DNA of 64,000 nucleotides from Flavobacterium tistrianum (GCF_003254545.1 NZ_QJRH01000069.1:62001-126000), one strand, 5' to 3'. Numbered from the stretch's first letter, positions 9,035-17,562 are shown. Made by a program: numbers and translations. The notes: generated by a model from the letters alone, not told the origin.

Positions 9035-10024
9035 ATGAAAATCCTGAAACTATTATTCATACTTATTCCTTGTTTAAGCTTTGGCCAAAAGGGCAATATA
9101 AAAGCTCTCGATATTAATTTAACTAATTACGAATATCCTTTTCCTGTTCATTTTATCGAATTGAGCAGTCAGCGCCAGTACCTAAAAATGAGTTATATGG
9201 ATATTATTCCAGAAAATTACAATCAGAAAAATATTATTTTGCTTCACGGGAAAAATTTCAATGGCGCTTATTGGGAAACCACGATTAAAGCGCTGACAAA
9301 AGAAGGTTATCGCGTAATTGTCCCTGATCAAATTGGTTTTGGAAAATCTACGAAACCAGATCATTTTCAATACACTTTTCAACAGCTGGCAGAAAATACC
9401 AAAAGGCTTTTAGATCATTTAGGCATTCAAAAAACTACTGTTTTAGGACACTCTATGGGCGGAATGCTGGCAACGCGCTTTGCATTAATGTATCCGGAAA
9501 CGACAGAAAAATTAGTTTTAGAAAATCCGATTGGTTTAGAAGACTGGAAATTAGTTGTTCCATACAAACCTGTTGATTGGTGGTATGAATCAGAATTAAA
9601 GCAGAATTACGAAAGCATCAAGCAATACCAAATGGCAAATTATTATGACGGAAAATGGAATGCAGATTATCAAAAATGGGCTGAACTTGGCGCGGGCTGG
9701 ACAACCGCACCCGATTATGATGTAGTTGCTTGGAATTCGGCTCTTTTGTACGATATGATTTTTACGCAACCCGTTTTGTATGAATTTAAAAATATTAAAT
9801 GCCCAACACTCCTGATTATCGGAACGAGAGATAAAACGGCTTTAGGAAAACCATTGGTTTCTGAAGAAGTACGAAAAACAATGGGAAATTATGCTGAATT
9901 AGGCAAGAAAACACAAAAAGCAATTCCAAATGCAAAACTCGTGGAGATTCCAAATACAGGACATTTGCCACATATCGAATCTTTTGATTCGTTTATAAAA
10001 TCATTAATCGTATTTTTGAAATGA
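9035..10024 (+). CDS. Secreted alpha/beta hydrolase
   Basis: About 329 aa from the ATG at 9035 (MKILKLLFILIPCLSFGQ), which gives a signal peptide; an in-frame ATG at 8990 would bury it. The fold shows the nucleophile elbow GHSMGGM (Ser140), an oxyanion-type HGKNFNG, the acid Asp266 in GTRDK and His310 in NTGHLPH, so the triad is complete. Substrate is not predictable; such proteins include esterases, dehalogenases and epoxide hydrolases. The mature enzyme is probably periplasmic. It stands alone, followed by a 168-bp spacer holding an inverted repeat. Confidence 0.87.
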   Translation: MKILKLLFILIPCLSFGQKGNIKALDINLTNYEYPFPVHFIELSSQRQYLKMSYMDIIPENYNQKNIILLHGKNFNGAYWETTIKALTKEGYRVIVPDQIGFGKSTKPDHFQYTFQQLAENTKRLLDHLGIQKTTVLGHSMGGMLATRFALMYPETTEKLVLENPIGLEDWKLVVPYKPVDWWYESELKQNYESIKQYQMANYYDGKWNADYQKWAELGAGWTTAPDYDVVAWNSALLYDMIFTQPVLYEFKNIKCPTLLIIGTRDKTALGKPLVSEEVRKTMGNYAELGKKTQKAIPNAKLVEIPNTGHLPHIESFDSFIKSLIVFLK

Positions 10025-10030
10025 TATTTT

Positions 10031-10166
10031 TTTTCGCCACGAATTCACAAATTTTTATTCGTATCTGAATTAAAAAATAATTCTTGGCTCGAGCAAAAGC
10101 GAAGCAATTCGCGAATTATTTTTAAGGTGATTTTTTTTAAAAAAATTCGTGAATTCGTGGCGAAAA
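10031..10166. repeat. Inverted repeat (TTTTCGCCACGAATTCAC arms)
   Basis: Perfect 18-bp arms at 10031-10048 and 10149-10166 point towards each other; beyond one mismatch, runs of A/T continue the pairing. The inner 100 bp contain a second partial palindrome around GAATTCGCGAATT-like sequence. No protein fits, and it lies between same-direction genes. Confidence 0.7.
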
Positions 10167-10192
10167 TTTTTTAACAATCTAAAATTAAAATT

Positions 10193-10582
10193 ATGTTTAC
10201 AATAGAACAAATAAAAGAAGCACACGCAAAAGTAAAAACAGGAGCAGATTTTCCAAATTATATTCAAGATTTAATCATTTTAGGCGTGAAAGGATATGAC
10301 ACGTTTGTACACGACGGAAGCGTTATTTACTACGGATTAAACAACTATACTACTGCAGCCGAGGAAAAATATCCTGAAATAAAAGTTGCTGATTTTCCTA
10401 ACAAAGAACTTTTTATAGAAAATTTGGTAAAACACCAGCATGGCGAAACTGATTATATGACTTTCTGCAAGCATTGCGCTCAATGCGGTATTGCAAAATG
10501 GCGCGTTGATATCGTTGAAATGACTTGCACTTATTTTGACAAATCTGAAAATGAAATTCTAATCGAAAAAATCCCAGTATAA
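10193..10582 (+). CDS. DUF1398 family protein
   Basis: 129 aa. The opening MFTIEQIKEAHAKVKTGADF followed by FPNYIQDLIILGVKGYDTFVHDG matches DUF1398, a small cytoplasmic family of unknown function (phage-envelope-like in some annotations). Near the C-terminus are FCKHCAQCGIAKW, with three cysteines and a His, and then MTCTYFD; a metal site is possible. The ThuA gene starts 14 bp downstream, suggesting co-transcription. Confidence 0.75.
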   Translation: MFTIEQIKEAHAKVKTGADFPNYIQDLIILGVKGYDTFVHDGSVIYYGLNNYTTAAEEKYPEIKVADFPNKELFIENLVKHQHGETDYMTFCKHCAQCGIAKWRVDIVEMTCTYFDKSENEILIEKIPV

Positions 10583-10596
10583 TTCTTTAACCATTC

Positions 10597-11454
10597 ATGA
10601 CTATTTTCAACCAAAACCATCAAACTTTTTTCAAAAGAAGCCTTTTAATTTTCCTTTTCCTTGTTTCATTTTTTGGCTTTTCGCAAAACAAAAAAGAAAA
10701 CCCAAAATTTAAAGTCATTGCTTTTTATACCGCAAAAAATGATCAAGCACATATCAGTTTTGTGCATGAAGCCAATAAATACTTTCCAAAATTAGCCAAA
10801 GAAAATCATTTTCAGTATGATTCTACCAGCAATTGGGACAATCTAAACGCTAAGTTTTTGACGAAATATCAGGTTGTTTTGTTTTTAGACACACGCCCTG
10901 AGAAAAAAGAACAACGCGAAGCTTTTCAAAAGTACATGGAAAATGGCGGAGGTTTTATAGGGTTTCATTTCTCGGCATTTGCTTTAAACAATTCAAGTTA
11001 TAATCAAGATTGGGACTGGTATCACAACACTTTTTTAGGTTCTGGCGAATACGGCAGCAATACTTGGAAACCAACTTCGGCAGTTTTAAAAGTAGAAAAT
11101 CAGCATCCTGTGACCAAAAATCTACCTAAAACCTTTTCTTCTGCTCCAAACGAATGGTACAGATGGTCTAATGATTTAACCAAAAATCCAGACATTGAAA
11201 TTTTGTTAGCCATAGACGAATCGAGTTTTCCGTTAGGAACTGGGCCAAAAGCGCATGAAATCTGGCATAGCGGTTATTATCCTGTTGTTTGGACCAATAA
11301 AAAATACAAAATGCTGTATGTAAATATGGGACACAATGATATAGATTATGAAGGCGGAACAAACAAAACCTTATCGTACACTTTTGAAAACAAAACACAA
11401 AGTCAATTAATTTTGAATGCTTTGCTTTGGCTTGGCAATTCTAAGAAAAAATAA
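10597..11454 (+). CDS. ThuA domain protein, secreted
   Basis: 285 aa. After a signal peptide (FLFLVSFFGFSQ, cleavage near residue 30) comes a ThuA-like (trehalose utilisation) domain, a class I glutamine amidotransferase-like fold. Supporting segments are FKVIAFYTAKNDQAHISFVHEA, then YMENGGGFIGFHFSAFA and HPVTKNLPKTF, with LYVNMGHNDIDY close to the end. In Bacteroidota such proteins occur in carbohydrate metabolism, often with DUF1080 domains. The reaction is not established. It lies 3 bp before the sulfurtransferase gene, so the two are almost certainly one transcript. Confidence 0.85.
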   Translation: MTIFNQNHQTFFKRSLLIFLFLVSFFGFSQNKKENPKFKVIAFYTAKNDQAHISFVHEANKYFPKLAKENHFQYDSTSNWDNLNAKFLTKYQVVLFLDTRPEKKEQREAFQKYMENGGGFIGFHFSAFALNNSSYNQDWDWYHNTFLGSGEYGSNTWKPTSAVLKVENQHPVTKNLPKTFSSAPNEWYRWSNDLTKNPDIEILLAIDESSFPLGTGPKAHEIWHSGYYPVVWTNKKYKMLYVNMGHNDIDYEGGTNKTLSYTFENKTQSQLILNALLWLGNSKKK

Positions 11455-11457
11455 AAA

Positions 11458-12303
11458 ATGTCTGCTACACTTTCACCCTTAATTACAGCTCAAGAATTAA
11501 TTTCTAATTCTAAAATTATTTTAGTTGATGCTAGAGCTGGCGCGAATACTTTTGAAAACTATCAAAAAGAACATCTAGAAGGCGCTCGCTTTGTAGATTT
11601 AAATCGCGATTTGGCTGCAATTCCAGAAAATCAAGCAAATGGAGGAAGACATCCGTTGCCTTCTCCAGAAGATTTTTCAAAAACTCTATCTTCATTAGGA
11701 ATTTCGCCTTCTGATCATGTTGTGGTTTATGACGACAAAAACGGTTCTAATTTCGCAGCTCGATTCTGGTGGATGATGCGTGCGATTGGACATGAAAAAA
11801 TTCAAGTTTTAAATGGTGGCTATCAAGCAGCAACGCAAGAAGGATTTCCAACTAATTCTGGAATTGAGACTTTTGAAAAAACAGTTTATCCTTCCCAAGA
11901 ATGGAAATTGCCTTTAGCCGATATTGAAGAAGTCGAAAAAGCTCGAAAAAACGATCAAAATATCGTAATCGATGTTCGTGATAAAAGCCGTTATGATGGC
12001 TTAACAGAACCGTTAGATTTAATTGCAGGACATATTCCTGGAGCTATCAATGTTCCACTAACGGAAAATCTTGATGAACACGGATTCTTTAAACCTGCTG
12101 ATGAATTGGCTGAAAAATACAAAACTGTTCTGAAAGACATAAAACCAGAAAATACAATCGTTCATTGCGGTTCTGGAGTTACAGCTTGCCATACGTTATT
12201 GGCAATAGATTACGCCGGACTTCCAATTCCGAAATTATATGCAGGCTCTTGGAGCGAATGGTCTAGAAATGATCGCGAAATGGCGACACAAAAAACAGAA
12301 TAA
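11458..12303 (+). CDS. Sulfurtransferase (tandem rhodanese, SseA-like)
   Basis: 281 aa, the usual length for thiosulfate or 3-mercaptopyruvate sulfurtransferases. It has two rhodanese domains: an inactive N-terminal one (residues ~10-130, VDARAGANTFENYQKEHLEGA) and an active C-terminal one. The active-site loop is CGSGVTAC with Cys237. The CGSGVT loop is typical of SseA/MST enzymes, so mercaptopyruvate is the likelier donor; this is inference. Cytoplasmic, no signal. It follows the ThuA gene with a 3-bp gap. Confidence 0.9.
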   Translation: MSATLSPLITAQELISNSKIILVDARAGANTFENYQKEHLEGARFVDLNRDLAAIPENQANGGRHPLPSPEDFSKTLSSLGISPSDHVVVYDDKNGSNFAARFWWMMRAIGHEKIQVLNGGYQAATQEGFPTNSGIETFEKTVYPSQEWKLPLADIEEVEKARKNDQNIVIDVRDKSRYDGLTEPLDLIAGHIPGAINVPLTENLDEHGFFKPADELAEKYKTVLKDIKPENTIVHCGSGVTACHTLLAIDYAGLPIPKLYAGSWSEWSRNDREMATQKTE

Positions 12304-12383
12304 AATATTTTTTTTGCCACAGATTATTAATCTTTTTTAATCCTTTAATCTTTGGCTAAAAAATAATACAAATAAAAATTACA

Positions 12384-13607
12384 ATGCAACACTGGGATAT
12401 ACTTTTATCAAATCAGGTAAATAAAAAGAAGTTAATAGACAATATATTAAATGGCGAAGCAACGGGAGAATTAGCCATTTTTAACGATCAAAAAGGAATA
12501 CTGTTTTCTGATATAGCGATCGAAAAATTTATCGAAAAAGAGTTTCAATATGACAGCGTAGAAGCTTCTCCAGATTCGCACAGACAACTTCGAACTTTTT
12601 CTTCTGGCGAACGTAAAAAAGAGTTTTTAAAATACTGTATCAATCAAAAACCAGATTTTATCATTTTCGATAATCCTTTTGATCATTTGGATCAGGCCTC
12701 ACGAGTAGTTTTAGCCGATTCGTTAAAAGACTTAACTAATGACATTGCGATTATTCAGCTTTTAAATCGTACCGTTGATGTGCTTGAATTTGTACCAAAT
12801 AAAGCGCAAATAAAAGACAACACATTTGAACTGCATCCATTTAAAAAAGCCGAAAATCATTTCAAAACATTAAATACAACTGCAATTCCGAAAGCGACAG
12901 AAACTCATACTTTTCCTGAAAATGAATTAATCAGATTGGAAAATGTTTCGGTAAGTTATGACGAAAGAAAAATTCTCAACAACATTTCTTGGACTATCAA
13001 ACAAGGTGAATTCTGGCAGTTAATTGGTCCAAATGGTTCTGGAAAAAGTACTATTTTATCATTAATTACAGGAGATAACCCGAAAGGTTTTGGACAAAAC
13101 TTGTTTTTATTCGGAAGAAAAAAAGGAACTGGTGAAAGTGTTTGGGATATTAAAAAACAAATCGGGATTTACGCCACTTCGATGATGGATCTGTTTCAAA
13201 AAGGACATACATTGGAGCAAATGATTCTTTCAGGTTTCTTTGACCAAATCGGATTGTATACAGAACCTACAACACATCAAAAGAATATCGTGACACAATG
13301 GCTTGAAGTAATCGAAATGACTCATTTACGCAAAAAACGTTTTATAGATCTTTCTATCGGACAGCAACGCGTTGCATTAATTGTTCGTGCCGTTTTAAAA
13401 CATCCACCTTTATTGATCTTAGACGAACCCGTAGAAGGTTTAGACGACGAAAATGTAGATTTGGTAATTCAGCTAATCAACACTATAAAACAAGAAACCA
13501 ATGTTTCTATACTCTACGTTTCGCACCGAATCGAACAAGGCCTTGCTCCTACTTCTGTTTTCGAACTTTTACCATCAGAAACAGGCTCAATCGGAAAAAT
13601 AAAATAG
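12384..13607 (+). CDS. ABC ATPase, two nucleotide-binding domains (ModF-like), first one degenerate
   Basis: 407 aa. The C-terminal domain is complete: Walker A GPNGSGKST (215-223), signature LSIGQQRVAL, Walker B LLILDEPVEGLD and the H-loop SHR. The N-terminal domain keeps a signature-like SSGERK (73-78) and Walker-B-like FIIFDNPFDHLD (92-103) but has no Walker A in its first 70 residues. The layout resembles ModF/PhrA-type soluble double ABC proteins. No membrane permease is adjacent, so it may act in a soluble role. The start is the ATG at 12384, 80 bp after the sulfurtransferase; the next gene follows at 19 bp. Confidence 0.85.
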   Translation: MQHWDILLSNQVNKKKLIDNILNGEATGELAIFNDQKGILFSDIAIEKFIEKEFQYDSVEASPDSHRQLRTFSSGERKKEFLKYCINQKPDFIIFDNPFDHLDQASRVVLADSLKDLTNDIAIIQLLNRTVDVLEFVPNKAQIKDNTFELHPFKKAENHFKTLNTTAIPKATETHTFPENELIRLENVSVSYDERKILNNISWTIKQGEFWQLIGPNGSGKSTILSLITGDNPKGFGQNLFLFGRKKGTGESVWDIKKQIGIYATSMMDLFQKGHTLEQMILSGFFDQIGLYTEPTTHQKNIVTQWLEVIEMTHLRKKRFIDLSIGQQRVALIVRAVLKHPPLLILDEPVEGLDDENVDLVIQLINTIKQETNVSILYVSHRIEQGLAPTSVFELLPSETGSIGKIK

Positions 13608-13626
13608 CAATCAGAATTAAATTAAA

Positions 13627-14238
13627 ATGAAAATAAAATTTGTTGTATTCCTCCTTTTACAATTAATATTGATTTCGTGTTCTAGCACAATTTCAACAGC
13701 AAAAAAAGAATATAAAATCACCAAAGATTCTCAATTCAAATCACATTGCAATTTAAATGAATGGTTTCTGAAAAAAGATACCTTAATCGGACATGGAGTA
13801 CCGTTGCATTGGGGAGTAATGGAATCAAAAAAACGACTTCCCAAAAATTATGAAATCGATTTTAAAGTCAACATGATTGAAGAATCTTTATTCGAAATCA
13901 TGCTCAATTTGGATAAAGGAAAATACATTAGAACCTACCTATATCAAATTGACCAGAACATAGTAATTGGAGATGGTGTCTATGATAAAAAAGACGATTC
14001 GTATGGTAAACGAGGTGGAAAAACATTGTTTAGAAAACCAATGCAATTAGAAAACAACAAATGGTATTCTGTAAAAATTAAAGTTTTAAATAATCAATTA
14101 TCGTTTTCTGTTGACGATAAAACAACTTTAGAATGTTCGCTAGAAAAAAGCAATTTAAACCAAAAAGGAAAACTGGGTTTCATAACCAACGGAGAAGTCA
14201 AAATAACGGATTTAAAAATCAAAAATATTCAGAATTAA
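13627..14238 (+). CDS. Putative lipoprotein, concanavalin-like (DUF1080-like) fold possible
   Basis: 203 aa with a lipoprotein signal peptide: hydrophobic stretch then LILISC, lipidated Cys18. The mature part has strand-rich text such as NEWFLKKDTLIGHG, NKWYSVKIKVLNNQLSFSVDDKTTLE and KGKLGFITNGEVKITDLKIKN. That last pattern is typical of DUF1080/LamG-type jelly-roll domains that bind or hydrolyse glycans. The family call is moderate, since no catalytic motif is visible. It is the last gene of the plus-strand run and is followed by repeats and a bidirectional terminator. Confidence 0.7.
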   Translation: MKIKFVVFLLLQLILISCSSTISTAKKEYKITKDSQFKSHCNLNEWFLKKDTLIGHGVPLHWGVMESKKRLPKNYEIDFKVNMIEESLFEIMLNLDKGKYIRTYLYQIDQNIVIGDGVYDKKDDSYGKRGGKTLFRKPMQLENNKWYSVKIKVLNNQLSFSVDDKTTLECSLEKSNLNQKGKLGFITNGEVKITDLKIKNIQN

Positions 14239-14287
14239 ACTGATAAAAACAAAATTTACCATATCCGTATAATAACATAAAGCATAT

Positions 14288-14364
14288 CTGTAGAGGCGCA
14301 CTGCAGTGCGTCTAACATATTGTGGATATTCGTTGCGGAGACGCACTGCAGTGCGCCTCTACAG
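14288..14364. repeat. 77-bp unit with 26-bp perfect inverted ends (GCACTGCAGTGC family)
   Basis: 14288-14313 and 14339-14364 are exact reverse complements (26/26) around a 25-bp spacer. Each arm itself contains the palindrome GCACTGCAGTGC. The RNA could fold as one long hairpin or two small ones. It resembles a miniature or REP-type element; no target-site duplication can be judged by eye. Confidence 0.85.
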
Positions 14365-14390
14365 AATATTGGAACGTCAAAAAAATATAA

Positions 14391-14420
14391 AAAAAATAGC
14401 TCCCTAAGGAGCTATTTTTT
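14391..14420. terminator. Bidirectional terminator
   Basis: A 13-bp stem AAAAAATAGCTCC / GGAGCTATTTTTT (14391-14403, 14408-14420) with a 4-nt loop. It serves the lipoprotein gene (plus) and the pseudouridine synthase gene (minus). Confidence 0.88.
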
Positions 14421-14473
14421 TATTTCTGCCAAAAGAAATTATCTAATTTCCTAATTGCCAAATTATCTAATTA

Positions 14474-15514
14474 CTATTCTTCGTCGGTGTTATGCGACTT
14501 CACATAATTGCGCCATTTCTCAATACAATCCTGAAAATCCTGAGGCAATTCTGTATCAAAACGCATTAATTCTCCCGTATTCGGGTGAACAAATCCAAGC
14601 GTTTTAGCATGCAGCGCCTGACGTGGTAAAGCTTTAAAACAATTCTCGATAAACTGTTTGTATTTTGTAAAAGTCGTTCCCTTCAAAATCAAATGACCGC
14701 CGTAACGCTCATCGTTAAATAAAGGATGACCAATATGTTTCATGTGAGCACGAATCTGGTGCGTTCTTCCTGTTTCCAGTTTACAAGAAATAAGAGTCAC
14801 ATAGCCAAAACGCTCCAAAACTTTATAATGCGTAATAGCAGGTTTTCCGATTTCTGGATCATCAAAAACCGCCATTTGCATACGGTCTTTCAAATGTCTG
14901 GCTAAGTTTCCTTCAATTGTACCGCTGTCAGCTACAACATTTCCCCAAACTAGAGCAATATACTCACGCTCGGTAGTTTTAGCTTCAAACTGCTTTGCTA
15001 AATGCGTCATAGCAGCTTCTGTTTTAGCCACAACCAAAAGACCAGAAGTATCTTTGTCAATTCGGTGAACCAAACCTGGACGTTCGCTGCTGTTCATTGG
15101 CAGATTTTCAAAATGAAATGCCAAAGCGTTCACCAAAGTTCCAGTATAATTTCCATGTCCTGGGTGTACAACCAATCCTGGTGGCTTATTGATCAGCAAT
15201 AACGCATCATCCTCATAAACAATATCCAACGGAATATCTTCAGGATCTACTCTATTTTCAAACGGAGGATGCGACAACATTACCGTTATCACATCAAAAG
15301 GTTTTACTTTGTAATTTGATTTTACCGGAATATCATTCACAAAAATGTTTCCGTTAGTTGCCGCGTTCTGAATTTTATTTCGCGTGGCATTCGGAATCAA
15401 ATACATTAAATATTTGTCAATACGCAAAAACGCTTGACCTTTTGGGACTTCAAATCTGTAGTGCTCAAATAATTCGTCTTCCAGATCTAAATTTTCTTCA
15501 ATATTATTGTTCAT
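14474..15514 (-). CDS. RluA-family 23S rRNA pseudouridine synthase (RluD-like)
   Basis: 346 aa from the ATG at 15514; an upstream in-frame ATG (15565) would overlap the preceding gene by ~60 bp and adds a non-conserved tail. An S4 RNA-binding domain (FLRIDKYLMYLIPNATRNKI, residues ~30-90) precedes the RluA catalytic domain. The catalytic Asp is in HRIDKDTSG (about residue 153), with the flanking GLVVHPG and TGRTHQIR motifs. It isomerises uridines in large-subunit rRNA; which position is unclear, but S4 plus catalytic domain fits RluD. The start overlaps the end of the PASTA gene by 11 bp, suggesting translational coupling. Confidence 0.93.
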   Translation of the reverse strand: MNNNIEENLDLEDELFEHYRFEVPKGQAFLRIDKYLMYLIPNATRNKIQNAATNGNIFVNDIPVKSNYKVKPFDVITVMLSHPPFENRVDPEDIPLDIVYEDDALLLINKPPGLVVHPGHGNYTGTLVNALAFHFENLPMNSSERPGLVHRIDKDTSGLLVVAKTEAAMTHLAKQFEAKTTEREYIALVWGNVVADSGTIEGNLARHLKDRMQMAVFDDPEIGKPAITHYKVLERFGYVTLISCKLETGRTHQIRAHMKHIGHPLFNDERYGGHLILKGTTFTKYKQFIENCFKALPRQALHAKTLGFVHPNTGELMRFDTELPQDFQDCIEKWRNYVKSHNTDEE

Positions 15515-16124
15515 CTTTTGGGGTTTCTGCAGGCACCGCAGTACTATCTGTTGCCTGACTTTCATCTACATAACTTGCTTTTCCGTCTCCTAAAACCAAA
15601 TCGATTTTAGACGCTTTCAAAACGCGATCTCCTACTTTTAAGTTTCTTCCTTTTAAACGCATTTCCAAAACCATATCTTTTCCAAGGTTCGGAATATACG
15701 TAATCGTTCCTGGCTCAAGACCTAACGCTTTCAACGTTGGAACAGCCTCACGATAAGTTTTCTCGATCAGATCTGGAATTTTCACAGAAGAAAAACCAGA
15801 AGCATTAATCTTGATATAAATTTTTCTACCCACTTTTACCATTGTTCCAGGCAACGGATCTTGCTCAACAACACTATATTTTGGGTATTCACTTCTGTAA
15901 TCAACACTGTCTAAAAGAACATAGTCCAAATCCAGTTCATCCAATTTATTTTCAACTTGCTCCTCAGTTAGTTTAGACAAATTCGGAACAGCAATTTCAT
16001 GTCCATGATCCGTTGTAAAAGTTAACCAATGCATAAATAAATAACCAATAACAGCGATTATAGCTGCGGCCGCAAGCAATTGCAAGAAAAAAACTCGGCT
16101 TGTTAAATACTGACGTAAACTCAT
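15504..16124 (-). CDS. PASTA domain membrane protein
   Basis: About 206 aa from the ATG at 16124 (MSLRQYLTSRVFFLQLL); an earlier in-frame ATG at 16163 is less likely. One membrane helix (residues ~9-33) anchors two or three periplasmic PASTA repeats: HEIAVPNLSKLTEEQVENKL, then PLPGTMVKVGRKIYIKI, then VKIPDLIEKTYREAVPTLKALGL. PASTA domains bind peptidoglycan fragments or beta-lactams in kinases and PBPs; here there is no kinase or transpeptidase domain. It sits divergent to ddl and upstream of the pseudouridine synthase, an arrangement I recall from Bacteroidota, consistent with a cell-wall link. Confidence 0.88.
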   Translation of the reverse strand: MSLRQYLTSRVFFLQLLAAAAIIAVIGYLFMHWLTFTTDHGHEIAVPNLSKLTEEQVENKLDELDLDYVLLDSVDYRSEYPKYSVVEQDPLPGTMVKVGRKIYIKINASGFSSVKIPDLIEKTYREAVPTLKALGLEPGTITYIPNLGKDMVLEMRLKGRNLKVGDRVLKASKIDLVLGDGKASYVDESQATDSTAVPAETPKDEQ

Positions 16125-16581
16125 AAATTTATTTTTAATAGCGACAAAGATAAAGTATTTCATTTCAAAAAAAATGATAATTTTGTTTAAAACAAGAAAG
16201 TGCCGTGATTGTCATCCTTAGCGAAGTCGAAGGACAAATTTCAGAAGCTATTTCCTGCTATCCGCTGTATCTTTTGCGCCGAACCCCGGCACAAAAGGAT
16301 GCCGCTTCTATCAGGGCTAGGGCACTCAGTTTCATAAGAACGTTCTTTAAAAGAAAATAGTACTATTCTATTCTCAAGAGAACTATCAGCATAAAGTTTG
16401 TCTTCCTGAGCAAAGCCGAAGGATTTACACAAAGTAAATTGACAATCTTTATGGAGCTACTTGCGAAGATTTCTCCTTCGTCGAAATGACAATATTGAGA
16501 AAAAATCTTTTTAATTAGTGTAATCAGTGGCAAAAAACTTGAAACATTAAACTTGAAACAATTAAAAAATAAAAACATACA
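16125..16581. other. Repeat-rich divergent spacer (PASTA / ddl)
   Basis: 457 bp without a gene. Besides the 81-bp repeat it contains GTCATCCTTAGCGAAGTCGA (16211-16230) and CTTCCTGAGCAAAGCCGAAG near 16402. In opposite orientation it has TTTCTCCTTCGTCGAAATGA near 16470. All are variants of the widespread TGTCATCCTGAGCGAAG-type intergenic repeat. 16535-16561 is a tandem of AAACTTGAAAC that recurs at 21376-21402. The ddl promoter must lie within this stretch; I see no exact TAnnTTTG match that stands out. Confidence 0.7.
16243..16323. repeat. 81-bp structured intergenic repeat, copy 2
   Basis: Same length and orientation as the copy at 4391-4471 (72/81 identical). The hairpin stem is 16271-16281 with 16287-16297 and a 5-nt loop. 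Two base pairs change A-U to G-C relative to copy 1, and one pair is lost (C against A). Confidence 0.85.
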
Positions 16582-17553
16582 ATGAAAAACATTGCCATCA
16601 TCATGGGCGGCTATTCCAGCGAATACAAAATATCATTAATCAGCGGGAATGTCGTGTATCAATATCTTGACAAAACAAAATTCAACGGATTCCGCATCCA
16701 CATTTTCAAAGAGAAATGGGTCTATGTAGACGAAAATGAAGCCGAATTTCCAATTGATAGAAATGATTTTTCAGTAACTGTAAACGGTCAGAAAATTACT
16801 TTTGACTGTGTTTTCAACGCTATTCACGGAACTCCAGGCGAAGACGGATTAATGCAAGCTTACTTTGAATTAATCGGAATGCCACAATCTTCTTGCGATT
16901 ATTACCAATCGGCATTAACATTTAATAAAAGAGATTTATTGTCCGTTTTAAAACCATACGGAATCAAAACGGCAATTTCTTATTATTTGAATAAAGGAGA
17001 CGAAATCAACACTACAGAAATCGTTAAAAAAGTAGGATTGCCTTGTTTCGTAAAACCAAACAAAGCAGGATCTAGTTTCGGAATCTCAAAAGTAAAAACC
17101 GAAGCTGAATTGCCAATTGCAATTGAAGTAGCTTATAAAGAAGATAACGAAATTATTATTGAAAGTTTCCTTGACGGAACTGAAGTTTCTGTTGGAGTTA
17201 TCAATTACAAAGGTGAGATTATCGTTTTACCAATTACAGAAATCGTATCAGACAACGATTTCTTTGATTACGAAGCCAAATACGAAGGAAAATCGCAAGA
17301 AATTACGCCAGCAAGAATCTCTGACGAACTGACTAAAAAAGTCTCAGAAACTGCAAAACGTGCTTACGAAGTTTTAAAAATGAGAGGTTTTTCAAGAAGT
17401 GAGTTCATCATTGTAAACGGCGAACCGCACATGCTTGAGATGAACACTATTCCAGGTTTAACAACAGAAAGTTTGATTCCGCAACAAGCAAAAGCAGCAG
17501 GAATTTCTCTAGAAGATTTATTTACAAATGCAATTGAGTTAGCTTTAGCTTAA
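16582..17553 (+). CDS. ddl: D-alanine--D-alanine ligase
   Basis: 323 aa. Ddl joins two D-alanines with ATP in the cytoplasm for peptidoglycan precursor synthesis. It has an N-terminal Rossmann-type domain (NIAIIMGGYSSEYKISLISG), a central ATP-binding domain (PCFVKPNKAGSSFGISKV, then EIIIESFLDGTEVSVGVI) and the C-terminal catalytic end (RSEFIIVNGEPHMLEMNTIPGLT). The metal-binding E-x-N appears as EMNT. The ATG at 16582 begins MKNIAIIMGG with no room for an extension. It is followed by a candidate terminator and then coaD on the same strand. Confidence 0.96.
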   Translation: MKNIAIIMGGYSSEYKISLISGNVVYQYLDKTKFNGFRIHIFKEKWVYVDENEAEFPIDRNDFSVTVNGQKITFDCVFNAIHGTPGEDGLMQAYFELIGMPQSSCDYYQSALTFNKRDLLSVLKPYGIKTAISYYLNKGDEINTTEIVKKVGLPCFVKPNKAGSSFGISKVKTEAELPIAIEVAYKEDNEIIIESFLDGTEVSVGVINYKGEIIVLPITEIVSDNDFFDYEAKYEGKSQEITPARISDELTKKVSETAKRAYEVLKMRGFSRSEFIIVNGEPHMLEMNTIPGLTTESLIPQQAKAAGISLEDLFTNAIELALA

Positions 17554-17562
17554 AGATACTAA

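Noticed and set aside
10070..10267. 65-codon minus-strand ORF over the 10031-10166 inverted repeat
   Set aside because: Arises from the A/T-rich repeat and overlaps the DUF1398 gene start; no conservation or signal.
14288..14364. CRISPR-like repeat-spacer array
   Set aside because: Only two inverted copies with a single 25-bp gap; CRISPR repeats are direct and multiple, and no cas genes are present.
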